From Bryobacterales bacterium (GTDB lineage Bacteria; Acidobacteriota; Terriglobia; Bryobacterales; Bryobacteraceae), in assembly GCA_003142185.1 (NCBI GenBank), contig PLOR01000095.1:1-64000 (forward strand): a stretch of DNA of 64,000 bases, read 5' to 3'. A model generated the notes under the pieces. That model was not told where the DNA came from. It searched no databases and worked only from the letters and a program-made list of their open reading frames with translations. Of the stretch, positions 1 to 7,522 are shown in pieces. The position numbers and the translations under genes were made by a program. The first letter of the stretch is position 1. Each line of letters starts with the position of its first letter.

Positions 1-1473
1 AGGTATTACGTGATTGGCTTGTATCTTCCGCACTTTTTCAGATTTGGCATCGCCGACGAAGTGCACGAGGCGAAAGCCGCCGACACCGCGCAAGGTAACG
101 CGCTCGGAACGCTCGCCGCCGCCGTCGACAAGACGATCGTGCTCACCGGCACGCTGACTGGTGGCATGGCCTCCGACGTGTTCAACGTCCTGTATCGGAT
201 CGACCCCCGGCGCATGGTCTCCCAGGGCTATGAATACGGCGAAGCCGGCATTCGGAGTTTCACAGAAACGTACGGCGTGCTGGAGACCATCACTACGATC
301 GAGCCCCAGGAGAACGCGTGCTCCAAAGCGAAGGTGACCAAGCGGGTGAAAGAGCGGCCCGGAGCGTCGCCGCTGCTCTTCGGCAGGTTTCTGATGGATA
401 TTGGGGCGTTCGTCTCGTTGGAGGACATCTCCGCCAATCTTCCGCCATACACCGAAGAGGTGGTCAGTATCCCGATGGACAAACCACTGGCCGAAGCATA
501 CGCGCAACTGGAGCAGGACATCGCAGAAGCTCTGCAGGAACACCGCGGCAATTCGTCGGTGATCAGCACGGCCCTCAATGCGTTGCTGCTGTATCCCGAC
601 CGGCCGTTTTCGATTGGACCGTTGTGGGGCGTTGCCTATGACGAGGAGACCAAACAGCGCGAGCGGTTCTTGATTGCGGACCCGCCAGATCTCGATGAGT
701 CCGTCCTGTATGCGAAGGAGCGCAAGCTTGTCGAGATGGTTCAATCCGAAGTCAAGAATCGGCGGGCTGTTCAGATCTATGCTACCTACACTCAGAAGCG
801 TGACGTAACGCGCCGGCTCGAATCAGTCCTGAACGCGGCTGGCATCAAATCGGCCGTGCTCACTACACAAACGCCACCGGAGGACAGAGAGGCGTGGTAC
901 GAGCGCCAGCTCAAGGCGGGCGTGCAAGCCTTCATCGGGCATCCACGCCTTGTTCAAACTGGGCTCGACTTGATCTTCTGCCCCGCAATCATCTGGTACC
1001 AGACCGGATACTCCACCTTCACGCTGAGGCAGGCCAGCCGCCGGAGTTGGCGCATCGGCCAAACCAAGCCTGTGACCGTGCGATTCCTCTGCTACGAAAA
1101 CACAGCGCAGGTCGGGTGCCTTCGCCTCATGGGAAGGAAATTGCTGGTTTCGATGGCGATCGAGGGCAAATTCGCTGACAGCGGCCTGCAGGCGATGGAT
1201 GATGGCGCCGATGTGCTCACCACGCTGGCACGCGAATTGGTGATGAACCAGGGCGTCGGCCAATCCGCCGACGAAATCTGGCGTGCTCTCCAGGCGCAAC
1301 AACCGCAAGTCGAAACACCCGAGCCAATGGCGCCGGAACCAGTTGCGGAGCCGTCGCCAATCTCCGTGCCGCGCTCCATTCCCTCGCTGGTATTTGGGCA
1401 GGATGCGCCGGCGGCGGCCGCACGGCGGAGAATCGGCTCAGCACCTTCTTCTGATCAGCTCCCGCTGTTTTGA
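1..1473 (+). CDS. SNF2-type DEAD/DEAH helicase, 5' end outside window
   Basis: The reading frame is open to the left edge, so the N-terminal part with the nucleotide-binding P-loop is missing from view. What remains begins at motif II (DEVH, about 17 codons in), then an LTGT motif III, a long linker, and the second RecA-like lobe with QTGLDL and QASRRSWRIGQ, the classic SNF2 motifs V and VI. It would act as an ATP-driven DNA translocase. The protein ends in a Pro/Ala-rich tail closing with QLPLF, which fits the bacterial sliding-clamp-binding consensus QL(S/D/P)LF. The next gene is a Gp157-like phage protein, so a replication or maintenance module of a mobile element is the likely context. 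GTG at 10 is only an internal codon, not a supported start. Confidence 0.85.
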   Translation, partial: RYYVIGLYLPHFFRFGIADEVHEAKAADTAQGNALGTLAAAVDKTIVLTGTLTGGMASDVFNVLYRIDPRRMVSQGYEYGEAGIRSFTETYGVLETITTIEPQENACSKAKVTKRVKERPGASPLLFGRFLMDIGAFVSLEDISANLPPYTEEVVSIPMDKPLAEAYAQLEQDIAEALQEHRGNSSVISTALNALLLYPDRPFSIGPLWGVAYDEETKQRERFLIADPPDLDESVLYAKERKLVEMVQSEVKNRRAVQIYATYTQKRDVTRRLESVLNAAGIKSAVLTTQTPPEDREAWYERQLKAGVQAFIGHPRLVQTGLDLIFCPAIIWYQTGYSTFTLRQASRRSWRIGQTKPVTVRFLCYENTAQVGCLRLMGRKLLVSMAIEGKFADSGLQAMDDGADVLTTLARELVMNQGVGQSADEIWRALQAQQPQVETPEPMAPEPVAEPSPISVPRSIPSLVFGQDAPAAAARRRIGSAPSSDQLPLF

Positions 1474-1583
1474 TCTCGCCCAGCGCACGTTCAATCGAAG
1501 GCGGCGGCGATTGACTCTGGTCCAAACCTGGCGCGCACATCCGATCGGAGTGCGCGCCTTTGACAGACAAAATGGAGGTCTTT

Positions 1584-2234
1584 ATGGCATGTCAAACTCC
1601 CCTGCCGCCATCCCTCACCCTTACGTCGGAGATGACGCTGTTTGAGTTGGACGAATCCCTGTCCCTGCTGATGGAATCCGCCACCGAGGCGGCGGCCGAC
1701 AACAACGGCGAAATACCGGAAGAGTTGCGCCAGGCCCTACTCGACTACTGTGAGGCCTTCGGGGCGAAAGTGGATAATATTGCGAACTACATCAAGTCGC
1801 AAGAATTTGAAGCGCGGAATGCCAAGACCGAGATCGATCGCTTACAGTGCCGGCAGGCCGCGGCCGAGAACAAGGTTGAGCGACTGAAGGGCCTTCTCAA
1901 GTACTTCATGGAATCTCGCGGCCTGCGGTGCGTGAAGGGTCGGTTGAACACGATTTCGCTGCGGAAAAACAGCCAGGACTCGCTGGTTGTGGATGGCGCC
2001 GATAAGGTCCCGCCAGAGTATTGTTGTGTCTCAATCACACTTCCGGTTCCCGAATTGGAGGAGTTGCTGCGACATCTTCCGGAGGAACATAACCTGCGGG
2101 CACGCCTGACGGCGGACAGCAACGGATTGGTGACGAGGGAGCCGGACAACAGCAGGCTCAGAACTGCGCTCGCTTCCGGCGTGCCTGTCCATGGAGCCGA
2201 ACTTCGCCGTGGTCACCACATCCGGCTGACATAG
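1584..2234 (+). CDS. Siphovirus Gp157-like protein
   Basis: 216 aa. The frame extends up to 1560, but ATG 1584 has GGAGG at 1574-1578, five bases upstream, so I take it as start. The layout follows the Gp157 family (PF05565): an N-terminal helical part with LYE-like start, a central coiled coil (about residues 60-110, rich in E/K/R/A), an ISLRKN strand segment, a VPPEY motif, and a C-terminal GVPVHGAELRRGHHIRLT segment matching the family's usual 'G..V.GAEL..G..L.I.' ending. Family members are found in phages and integrative elements and one was linked to phage resistance in Streptococcus; the molecular role is poorly known. Its pairing with the SNF2 helicase points to a phage- or ICE-derived module. 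Confidence 0.8.
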   Translation: MACQTPLPPSLTLTSEMTLFELDESLSLLMESATEAAADNNGEIPEELRQALLDYCEAFGAKVDNIANYIKSQEFEARNAKTEIDRLQCRQAAAENKVERLKGLLKYFMESRGLRCVKGRLNTISLRKNSQDSLVVDGADKVPPEYCCVSITLPVPELEELLRHLPEEHNLRARLTADSNGLVTREPDNSRLRTALASGVPVHGAELRRGHHIRLT

Positions 2235-2627
2235 GGTTTCGGTGGCAGGGCGTGATCTTTCATGCCCTCACGAACAGATATTCCGAGTATCTTTCCCCCC
2301 TCGCCAAACCTGAAGGCCCTCATGCTGCCCTCTCTGGGCGAATACTGGTTCGCCGAATCTCAATCGTCCCAATAGTGCGGAACGTCGCCCGCGACACCGG
2401 CACGGAGCACTAACGCGCACCGGCCGGTCCGCACAGACCGCGCGCGCTGAATACCGTGGCTGTCGGTCTCGCGCTCGCCGGCACCCTGTCTGGGCCACAT
2501 TTGCCCGGCCGCGGAATCTGTGGGGCCTTTTTGGCAGCTCGCAGAACTTGCCTTAAAACCGACACAAGAGATCGCACCGCGAACGCGCAGCCAATTTCGC
2601 GCCGGTCTTCCAAAAAGGAGAATAGAA
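2235..2627. other. Non-coding gap after the Gp157-like gene
   Basis: No supported gene. Short frames on both strands lack ribosome sites and recognisable sequence. Near its left end is a hairpin at 2247-2268 (nine-base stem AGGGCGTGA / TCATGCCCT with one G-T pair and a four-base loop) directly after the Gp157-like stop; no T-run follows, so it is at best a weak terminator. The right end supplies the AAGGAG ribosome site of the next gene. Confidence 0.5.
2247..2268 (+). terminator. Possible hairpin terminator
   Basis: Nine-base stem with one G-T wobble and a TCTT loop, 13 bases after the stop of the Gp157-like gene. No following T-tract, so intrinsic termination is uncertain. Confidence 0.3.
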
Positions 2628-3077
2628 ATGTTTACAGCCGCATGCAGATTCGTTCGCCCACCCGTGGCGTTCTTAGCCCTGTGGGCCACCATCAACATGT
2701 TCGCAACCTCCGTAGCGCTGGCCAAAGAGCCGTCAGTAGAGATGCCAAGCGCTCCATCTGTTCACGCGAGCGCCGAGCCGACCCAGCCCATCGCGGCGCT
2801 GGCGGACTCAACAATACCGAGCCCGTGCGCCGCAAAGAGCCAACGCCGAACGGAGCGTCGCAGTCCCTACGTCTACACGGCGCAGGACTTCACCCCAATG
2901 ACCAGAGATGGTTGTCAGTTTAGAAGGGCGGAGTTACTCGGCACGGACGGGCCTAATGGTGGGTGGTGCTGGCGGATCACCACTGCGTGTGATCAATACC
3001 TCCAGGGGGATTGCTGGTATACCTCGGCCTCAGTCGTTCAAGTCCCGGCGCTGAAATCAATAGTGGCGACGCGCTGA
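2628..3077 (+). CDS. Small secreted Cys-rich hypothetical protein
   Basis: 149 aa; not recognised. ATG 2628 is preceded by AAAAAGGAG with good spacing, and starts a clear Sec signal peptide (about 33 residues, ending SVALA before KEP). The mature part has a Pro/Ser/Ala-rich linker and then a compact C-terminal region with several cysteines (CQFRR..., GGWCWRITTACDQY..., GDCWYT), which suggests a small disulfide-stabilised exported domain. It stands alone between a non-coding gap and a strong terminator hairpin, so it is probably a single transcription unit. Confidence 0.65.
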   Translation: MFTAACRFVRPPVAFLALWATINMFATSVALAKEPSVEMPSAPSVHASAEPTQPIAALADSTIPSPCAAKSQRRTERRSPYVYTAQDFTPMTRDGCQFRRAELLGTDGPNGGWCWRITTACDQYLQGDCWYTSASVVQVPALKSIVATR

Positions 3078-3085
3078 TTCCGAAC

Positions 3086-3111
3086 AAGCCCCGCCCAAGA
3101 GGGTGGGGCTT
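3086..3111 (+). terminator. Rho-independent terminator
   Basis: Eleven-base stem AAGCCCCGCCC / GGGTGGGGCTT (one G-T pair) with loop AAGA, ending in TTT, nine bases after the stop of the small secreted protein gene. Confidence 0.75.
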
Positions 3112-3452
3112 TCCGATTCCCTGCGCGGCCGCGTACTTGAGGAAGGCCAAACAGTCGCAGCAGGTGTCAATGGTCCACCGTACCCAGGATCGCGCCGGCC
3201 CCCGCATTGCGGGTATCAGGCGGGTGAGCGTTCCCGCGTCGGTCCTCCAATTTCAAGGCCGTGCGGCAGCCGACAACGGCGAGACGTCCAATTGGCGTGA
3301 GCCGGACTTCACAAGACGGATCCGGAGAATTTACTGCAACACCCAGCGAATCAATCGGTTGCGGGAGAAAGTGCCCTATCCTTCAGCATATGGGATTTCG
3401 CAACAGCTATTGCGAAGCTCCCGGCTGCGCCGTCCTGCCAAGGTATCGCCCC
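3112..3452. other. Non-coding gap
   Basis: No supported gene. An open frame crosses it on the plus strand but has no ribosome site, Arg-rich content and no family resemblance, so I treat it as chance. Confidence 0.5.
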
Positions 3453-3902
3453 CTAGGCATTGGGAAGATCGTCGAACAGAATCGGGCGCAGGATCAACTC
3501 GCAGGCACCATCGACCGTGACTTCTTTACCCCCGCACTGCAGAACGACATCGCCTGCCGTCCCTAAAGACACCGTCAGCACTATGGTCGACACTTCCGGG
3601 CTATAGGTCGCTGTAATGGTTGCCGGTGGGTGATACTGCAGAGTGACCCGGTCCTTCTCCTGTGCTGCCGTGCCGGCCAACTGGGTTTCGCGTTTCAGAA
3701 AGGGTTCGCACGGCTTCGACTTGTCATCATAGATGGTATTCGGCCGAGCGGCGGTCGCTGGGTAAAGGTCGTGATACGCTATCTGCGCCTCTTTCACCCT
3801 GCCCTGTAAGGCCGTCCAAAACAGCTCGCCCCCGTCGATCACCGCTTTCTTCTTTCGCTCCGCTTCCGCCCGCTCGTGCGCCAGTCTAAGAAACCACTCC
3901 AT
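3453..3902 (-). CDS. Hypothetical protein with IPT/Ig-like C-terminal part
   Basis: 149 aa from ATG 3902 (MEWFLRLAHERA); an alternative start at 3935 adds 11 residues. The longer frame to 4142 would lie inside the divergent gene and is unlikely. The protein starts with a charged helix (RLAHERAEAERKKKAV), then a middle section, then a beta-rich C-terminal half (TLQYHPPATITATYSPEVSTIVLTVS..., VVLQCGGKEVTVDGACELIL). Not recognised; no signal peptide. It is transcribed divergently from the seven-gene run starting at 3934, with an AT-rich promoter strip between them. Confidence 0.5.
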   Translation of the reverse strand: MEWFLRLAHERAEAERKKKAVIDGGELFWTALQGRVKEAQIAYHDLYPATAARPNTIYDDKSKPCEPFLKRETQLAGTAAQEKDRVTLQYHPPATITATYSPEVSTIVLTVSLGTAGDVVLQCGGKEVTVDGACELILRPILFDDLPNA

Positions 3903-3933
3903 AGATTTATTTGTTATACTACTTTCGATTTCC
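3903..3933. promoter_or_regulatory. Bidirectional AT-rich promoter strip
   Basis: A short AT-rich island in GC-rich DNA. Plus strand: TGTTATACT reads as an extended -10 box (about 3912-3920) some 14 bases before ATG 3934. Minus strand: TATAAC lies about 12 bases before ATG 3902. No Shine-Dalgarno precedes either start, so near-leaderless transcripts are possible. Confidence 0.45.
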
Positions 3934-4407
3934 ATGATCAACCCGCTGAAACGCCGGGGCAAGATCTTCTTTCCGATGCATGGCGTTTCCATGCCGGTCG
4001 TGGACGCCGACACCGGCCTGAAAGACGCCATCGCGCAAGTGCGTCGCTCCAAAGAAAAGGGCGTGATCGTCCGTACCGGCAAGGACTTCCATCTCCACAC
4101 CGTCACCGGGCTCACTAGGGCTTTCGGAACCGGCAACGCCATAAAGCTCCGCGATCTCGCCGGATACCCAATTTACTTGGGCAACCGGACCACTATTGCG
4201 GGATCCAAGCCGAAACGTTTCATTTCTTCGGAGGCTCTGGTCCACGATCTCAGACTTTCCGGAAAGAAATTCGGGCTTCTTTCCGCGCCAACCCACCGAG
4301 CCAAGCGGGCGACCGTGTACTACCTCGGCGGTGACCGCGTGCAATACGCGGAGCCAGAGCCGAAAGATCGCTGCCCGCGCTGTCGGAAGTTCCCGTGCGA
4401 GTGCTAG
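3934..4407 (+). CDS. Hypothetical protein with CBS-like region and Cys-knuckle tail
   Basis: 157 aa, first gene of a seven-gene run. The N-terminal half (MPVVDADTGLKDAIAQV...KGVIVRTGKDFHLHTVTGLTRAF) has the rhythm of a CBS-domain repeat, which would bind a nucleotide ligand; this is a pattern judgement only. The C-terminus is CPRCRKFPCEC, four cysteines able to hold a zinc ion. The following gene also ends in a Cys-rich knuckle. No signal peptide or membrane segment, so probably cytoplasmic. No Shine-Dalgarno before the start; an extended -10 box lies close upstream. Confidence 0.6.
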   Translation: MINPLKRRGKIFFPMHGVSMPVVDADTGLKDAIAQVRRSKEKGVIVRTGKDFHLHTVTGLTRAFGTGNAIKLRDLAGYPIYLGNRTTIAGSKPKRFISSEALVHDLRLSGKKFGLLSAPTHRAKRATVYYLGGDRVQYAEPEPKDRCPRCRKFPCEC

Positions 4408-4419
4408 CGTGCGTCCCGC

Positions 4420-4746
4420 ATGATTGCCAACATTGACAACGTCCGAACGGCTGGCCCCGGCAGGCTCGCTTTTGATGTTCTCACCGACGTCGACGGTGCC
4501 GACGAATGCATCAACCTGACGTTGGGTGACCAGCAAATCTCGATCCATGCGAGAGCTGGACCTAACTCCATGTCTGAGTATGTCATCGAGCACGGACAAC
4601 GCGGTATCCACCTAGTCACGTTGAGTGCGGAATTGAGCGGCACCCATTCGACTCCGGTCTCGCTCAACTTCTCGGAACCCGCCCCCAAGGACATCATTTT
4701 CTGCCAGAAGTGCCAGGAGTGGCACAAGCGGGGCAAGCCATGCTGA
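4420..4746 (+). CDS. Small hypothetical protein with zinc-knuckle C-terminus
   Basis: 108 aa; not recognised. Beta-rich body followed by the C-terminal CQKCQEWHKRGKPC, a possible zinc site that echoes the Cys tail of the preceding protein. It begins 12 bases after that gene and its stop overlaps the start of the next (ATGCTGA at 4740-4746), so translation of the three is probably coupled. Confidence 0.6.
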   Translation: MIANIDNVRTAGPGRLAFDVLTDVDGADECINLTLGDQQISIHARAGPNSMSEYVIEHGQRGIHLVTLSAELSGTHSTPVSLNFSEPAPKDIIFCQKCQEWHKRGKPC

Positions 4747-6020
4747 CCGCCCTGCTCGATTCCATCCGCTCACAGTTCGGCTCCAAGAGTTATTGGCTCG
4801 GCAGCATGATGCCCCTCATTCTCTTTCTCGCTGCCAACGCTTCAATGGCATACCCCCATTGCGCGTGGATCGGCACACTTTTGACCCAGGCGGACACGTG
4901 GGACCAGAAGACGTTTAGGTATTCCGTCGCCCTCCTCATCTTGCTCGCGCTGGCGTACTTTCTTTCCACCCTCAGCTCCGTACTCCTGCGGATGCTGGAA
5001 GGCAGAATCGGCCCCCTGTCGTTGTGCTCGTCGTGGCTTTGCCGCGCCCAGTGGAAGAAACTCCGCGGACTGGACCGGCAATACGAGGAGGCTGTCGACG
5101 CGCGCGAGACCGTCCGCAAAGCGAAAGACGTCTGGAAAGCTACCCTGCAAAGCTCCCGGCGCGCAGGGCGGGAACAGCCGTCACTGGCGCCCGAGGATCA
5201 GAAATCTTGGTCCGCGAAACCCGTCGGCATGAAAATCGATAAAATCCGCCGTTTGCAGTCCGGTTGCCATAACCTGACATTTGACACGCTGGACCAAGCT
5301 GTCGCGCTCCTCGCCGTCGAACTCGCCGCCCATCGGACCGGACGCACTGGCGTCCTTGCGGACGCCCTCACCGACCTTCAGTTTGCCATCCAGTACGCGA
5401 TGGACCGGCGCGAGTTCGATATCCGCCACCTTCTCCAACGGCGCCAGGTGAATTACCCCGGCATCCGTCCCCTCGCCGAAGACCAGCCGGAAGGACCCGT
5501 CGCCAACAATATCTTGGCCCCCACCACCATGGGCAACATAGGCCGGACGATCGGCACATACTCGCTGGCGCGCTACTATATGGACCTCGACATTTTCTGG
5601 ACCCGCCTTCAGAATTCCCTACAGAAGGATGCCAAGGATTACTATGCTGTCCTGCAGGACAGCAAAGTGCAAGTCGATACCATGGTTGCGCTGTTCTGGT
5701 TGTCGGTGGTGTTTACGCTTTTCTGGACCGCCACCCTGTGCTTCGTGTTTCGCGATGCAACCGCTTGGCAATTCCTTACCGCCGGGACCGTGGGCACAGT
5801 CTGCGCAATTATTTTCTATTTGTTGGCGTGCGAAAGCTACCGCGTGTTCGCCGACGTCATGCGCAGTGCCGTAGACCTTTTCCGGTTCCAGGTTCTGCAA
5901 GCGCTTCATCTGTCGATTCCCGCCGATTCCAACGACGAAAAGGCACTGTGGCTGCGTCTGGGCGGCGCCACTGGGTTTCTCGATGTTGAGGACTTCCAAT
6001 ACAAACAGTCAATGACGTGA
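4740..6020 (+). CDS. Multi-pass membrane protein of unknown function
   Basis: 426 aa from ATG 4740, which overlaps the previous stop. Hydrophobic segments lie near residues 18-40 and 62-85, then a long soluble region with a charged helical stretch (LRGLDRQYEEAVDARETVRKAKD), then two more near residues 315-335 and 345-365, and a short soluble tail. So roughly four membrane helices frame a cytoplasmic domain of over 200 residues. I do not recognise the family. It shares an ATGACGTGA-type junction with the SAF-like gene after it, which suggests the two work together at the membrane. Confidence 0.65.
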   Translation: MLTALLDSIRSQFGSKSYWLGSMMPLILFLAANASMAYPHCAWIGTLLTQADTWDQKTFRYSVALLILLALAYFLSTLSSVLLRMLEGRIGPLSLCSSWLCRAQWKKLRGLDRQYEEAVDARETVRKAKDVWKATLQSSRRAGREQPSLAPEDQKSWSAKPVGMKIDKIRRLQSGCHNLTFDTLDQAVALLAVELAAHRTGRTGVLADALTDLQFAIQYAMDRREFDIRHLLQRRQVNYPGIRPLAEDQPEGPVANNILAPTTMGNIGRTIGTYSLARYYMDLDIFWTRLQNSLQKDAKDYYAVLQDSKVQVDTMVALFWLSVVFTLFWTATLCFVFRDATAWQFLTAGTVGTVCAIIFYLLACESYRVFADVMRSAVDLFRFQVLQALHLSIPADSNDEKALWLRLGGATGFLDVEDFQYKQSMT

Positions 6021-6646
6021 CGAAGCTGTTTCAGACCGTGTGCTTGGCTCTCCCGGAGAAATGGAGAACTTGGTCTAACTCCGCGGGCTTCTTTCTCCTG
6101 GTGCACGTGAGAACTATGTTTCTACTCGGCTGGGCCATTCTCCTGGCGGTCGGCGGCTACATCATCCACGAGCGCGTACCGGTCAAGCCAGCGCCAGGCC
6201 ACGCCGGTGCGGCGGCGGCAACGGGAACGCCGCCGGCGCATTGGACCGCCGCGCACGATTTGCCCCTCAACTGGCGCATTGAGGAGCCGGACATCGTTTC
6301 CGCTGGGGCTCTCGACCTCAAGCCTCTGTCGGGAAAGTATCTCCACCGGCCGATCGCCAAGGGCCAGCCCATCGTACCTTCGGATCTGGAGGCCGAACCC
6401 AGTGTGCCCGACAGCGGAGCGACGCTGCTGTACCTGCTGCCGCTCGCCGCCGGCGATGAGAGGGCGTTGAACGCCGGCAGCCACATCGACCTCTTCGACG
6501 GTGCGATCGTCGTAGTGGGCAGAGCCGGAGTGGCCGCTGTGCGTTGCAAGACAACCTGTGAGGCGATCGTGCAAGTCTCGCCGCTCGATCAGGAGCGGTT
6601 GAGAAACTCCGACCCCAAGAAGCTGGAGTGGGTATTGCGCAAATAA
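6017..6646 (+). CDS. Single-pass membrane protein with SAF-like domain
   Basis: 209 aa from GTG 6017, overlapping the previous stop by four bases. One membrane helix near residues 25-48, a Pro/Ala-rich linker, and a segment (about residues 85-130: LNWRIEEPDIVSAGALDL...GKYLHRPIAKGQPIVPSDL) with the pattern of SAF domains as in CpaB/RcpC and FlgA-type proteins ('aG.vl......G....r.i..G..i...dl'). In those families the SAF domain sits in the periplasm of pilus or flagellar assembly systems. Here there are no pilus genes next door, so the role is open. Confidence 0.6.
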   Translation: MTKLFQTVCLALPEKWRTWSNSAGFFLLVHVRTMFLLGWAILLAVGGYIIHERVPVKPAPGHAGAAAATGTPPAHWTAAHDLPLNWRIEEPDIVSAGALDLKPLSGKYLHRPIAKGQPIVPSDLEAEPSVPDSGATLLYLLPLAAGDERALNAGSHIDLFDGAIVVVGRAGVAAVRCKTTCEAIVQVSPLDQERLRNSDPKKLEWVLRK

Positions 6647-6660
6647 CATGGAGAGGACTA

Positions 6661-7143
6661 ATGACAAATCCATCATGGCGGGAAATCAAATGGGCCAAGG
6701 TTCCGGCCAAACCGGACGGACTATGGACAGTAGTTCTGGAACACATCTCCGGCCCGCGGCTGCTGCGCGTTTCCGTTAAAGACAAGGATGAGAAGAATGC
6801 CGAGGTGCCTGTCAAGTGGCGGCCCAGCAAGACCGAAGAATGCGGAGCCAACGGCATTCCGAAAGACCCCTCCAACCCTCCTAGCACCGCCGCCACCCTG
6901 ATCGCTTCCGCGCCTTACGGCGCGCTGGTAGGAAAACTCGGGGGGAGCACGGCCGACCTCCCCGAGACCGGCGCCAGCGGCCCCTACAGCGGCCGCAAAG
7001 CCTTCACCGCCGGAGCGTACTGCGTGGTGACTCTTGCCGCGAGCGATGGAGGCCCGCTCTTTTTGACCATGAATGATGCCCCCGCATCCTTCACCGCCCA
7101 CTCCGGCGAACTCACGGTCTTCATCGAAGAGGCCCCCCTTTAA
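6661..7143 (+). CDS. PA-IL lectin-like protein
   Basis: 160 aa from ATG 6661, with GGAG seven to eleven bases upstream; an in-frame start at 6628 overlaps the previous gene and has weaker support. The C-terminal half (SAPYGALVGKLGG..., AYCVVTLAASDGGPLFLTMNDAPASFTAHSGELTVFIEE) follows the PA-IL-like galactose-lectin fold pattern, where the NDxxxxxxxxG loop contributes to calcium and sugar binding. No signal peptide is visible. It continues the seven-gene run. Confidence 0.6.
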   Translation: MTNPSWREIKWAKVPAKPDGLWTVVLEHISGPRLLRVSVKDKDEKNAEVPVKWRPSKTEECGANGIPKDPSNPPSTAATLIASAPYGALVGKLGGSTADLPETGASGPYSGRKAFTAGAYCVVTLAASDGGPLFLTMNDAPASFTAHSGELTVFIEEAPL

Positions 7144-7233
7144 CCTGCAAGCCCTTAGGCATATACTAAATGGGACCCGGGAGTCCAAGAAGGAAATCCC
7201 GTTTCAAAGTCAAGGGAAAGGAGAAAGGCGAAA

Positions 7234-7512
7234 ATGGGCACACCGTCAAGTCCGGCGCTGGCGTCATCCCAATACCACGGCGTGGTTCATTACCAGGCCG
7301 GCTACTGCTTTCTGGAAATCCCCAATCTGCCGGCCTGGGCCCTGCTCATGTACGATCCGGCGCATAACCAGCCCTTCGACGCTAACATCGCGGCAGGCAC
7401 GATGACAAACATGGCGCAGCATTACCAGGAAGGCGACAGCGCGACTCTGTCCGGCGTTATCATCGAGCAAGAGGCGCTGGGCGAATCGAGACCGGTTCTC
7501 CATCTGGATTAG
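7234..7512 (+). CDS. Small hypothetical protein
   Basis: 92 aa; ATG 7234 is preceded by AAAGGAGAAAGG, a strong ribosome site. No signal peptide, no membrane segment, no recognised family. It lies 90 bases after the lectin-like gene and ten before the large secreted protein, so it belongs to the same run. Confidence 0.55.
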   Translation: MGTPSSPALASSQYHGVVHYQAGYCFLEIPNLPAWALLMYDPAHNQPFDANIAAGTMTNMAQHYQEGDSATLSGVIIEQEALGESRPVLHLD

Positions 7513-7522
7513 TGGAGTCAGC

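Noticed and set aside
3453-4142. Long form of the minus-strand hypothetical gene (229 aa)
   Set aside because: The extra N-terminal 69 residues lie antisense to the start of the divergent gene and cross the promoter strip.
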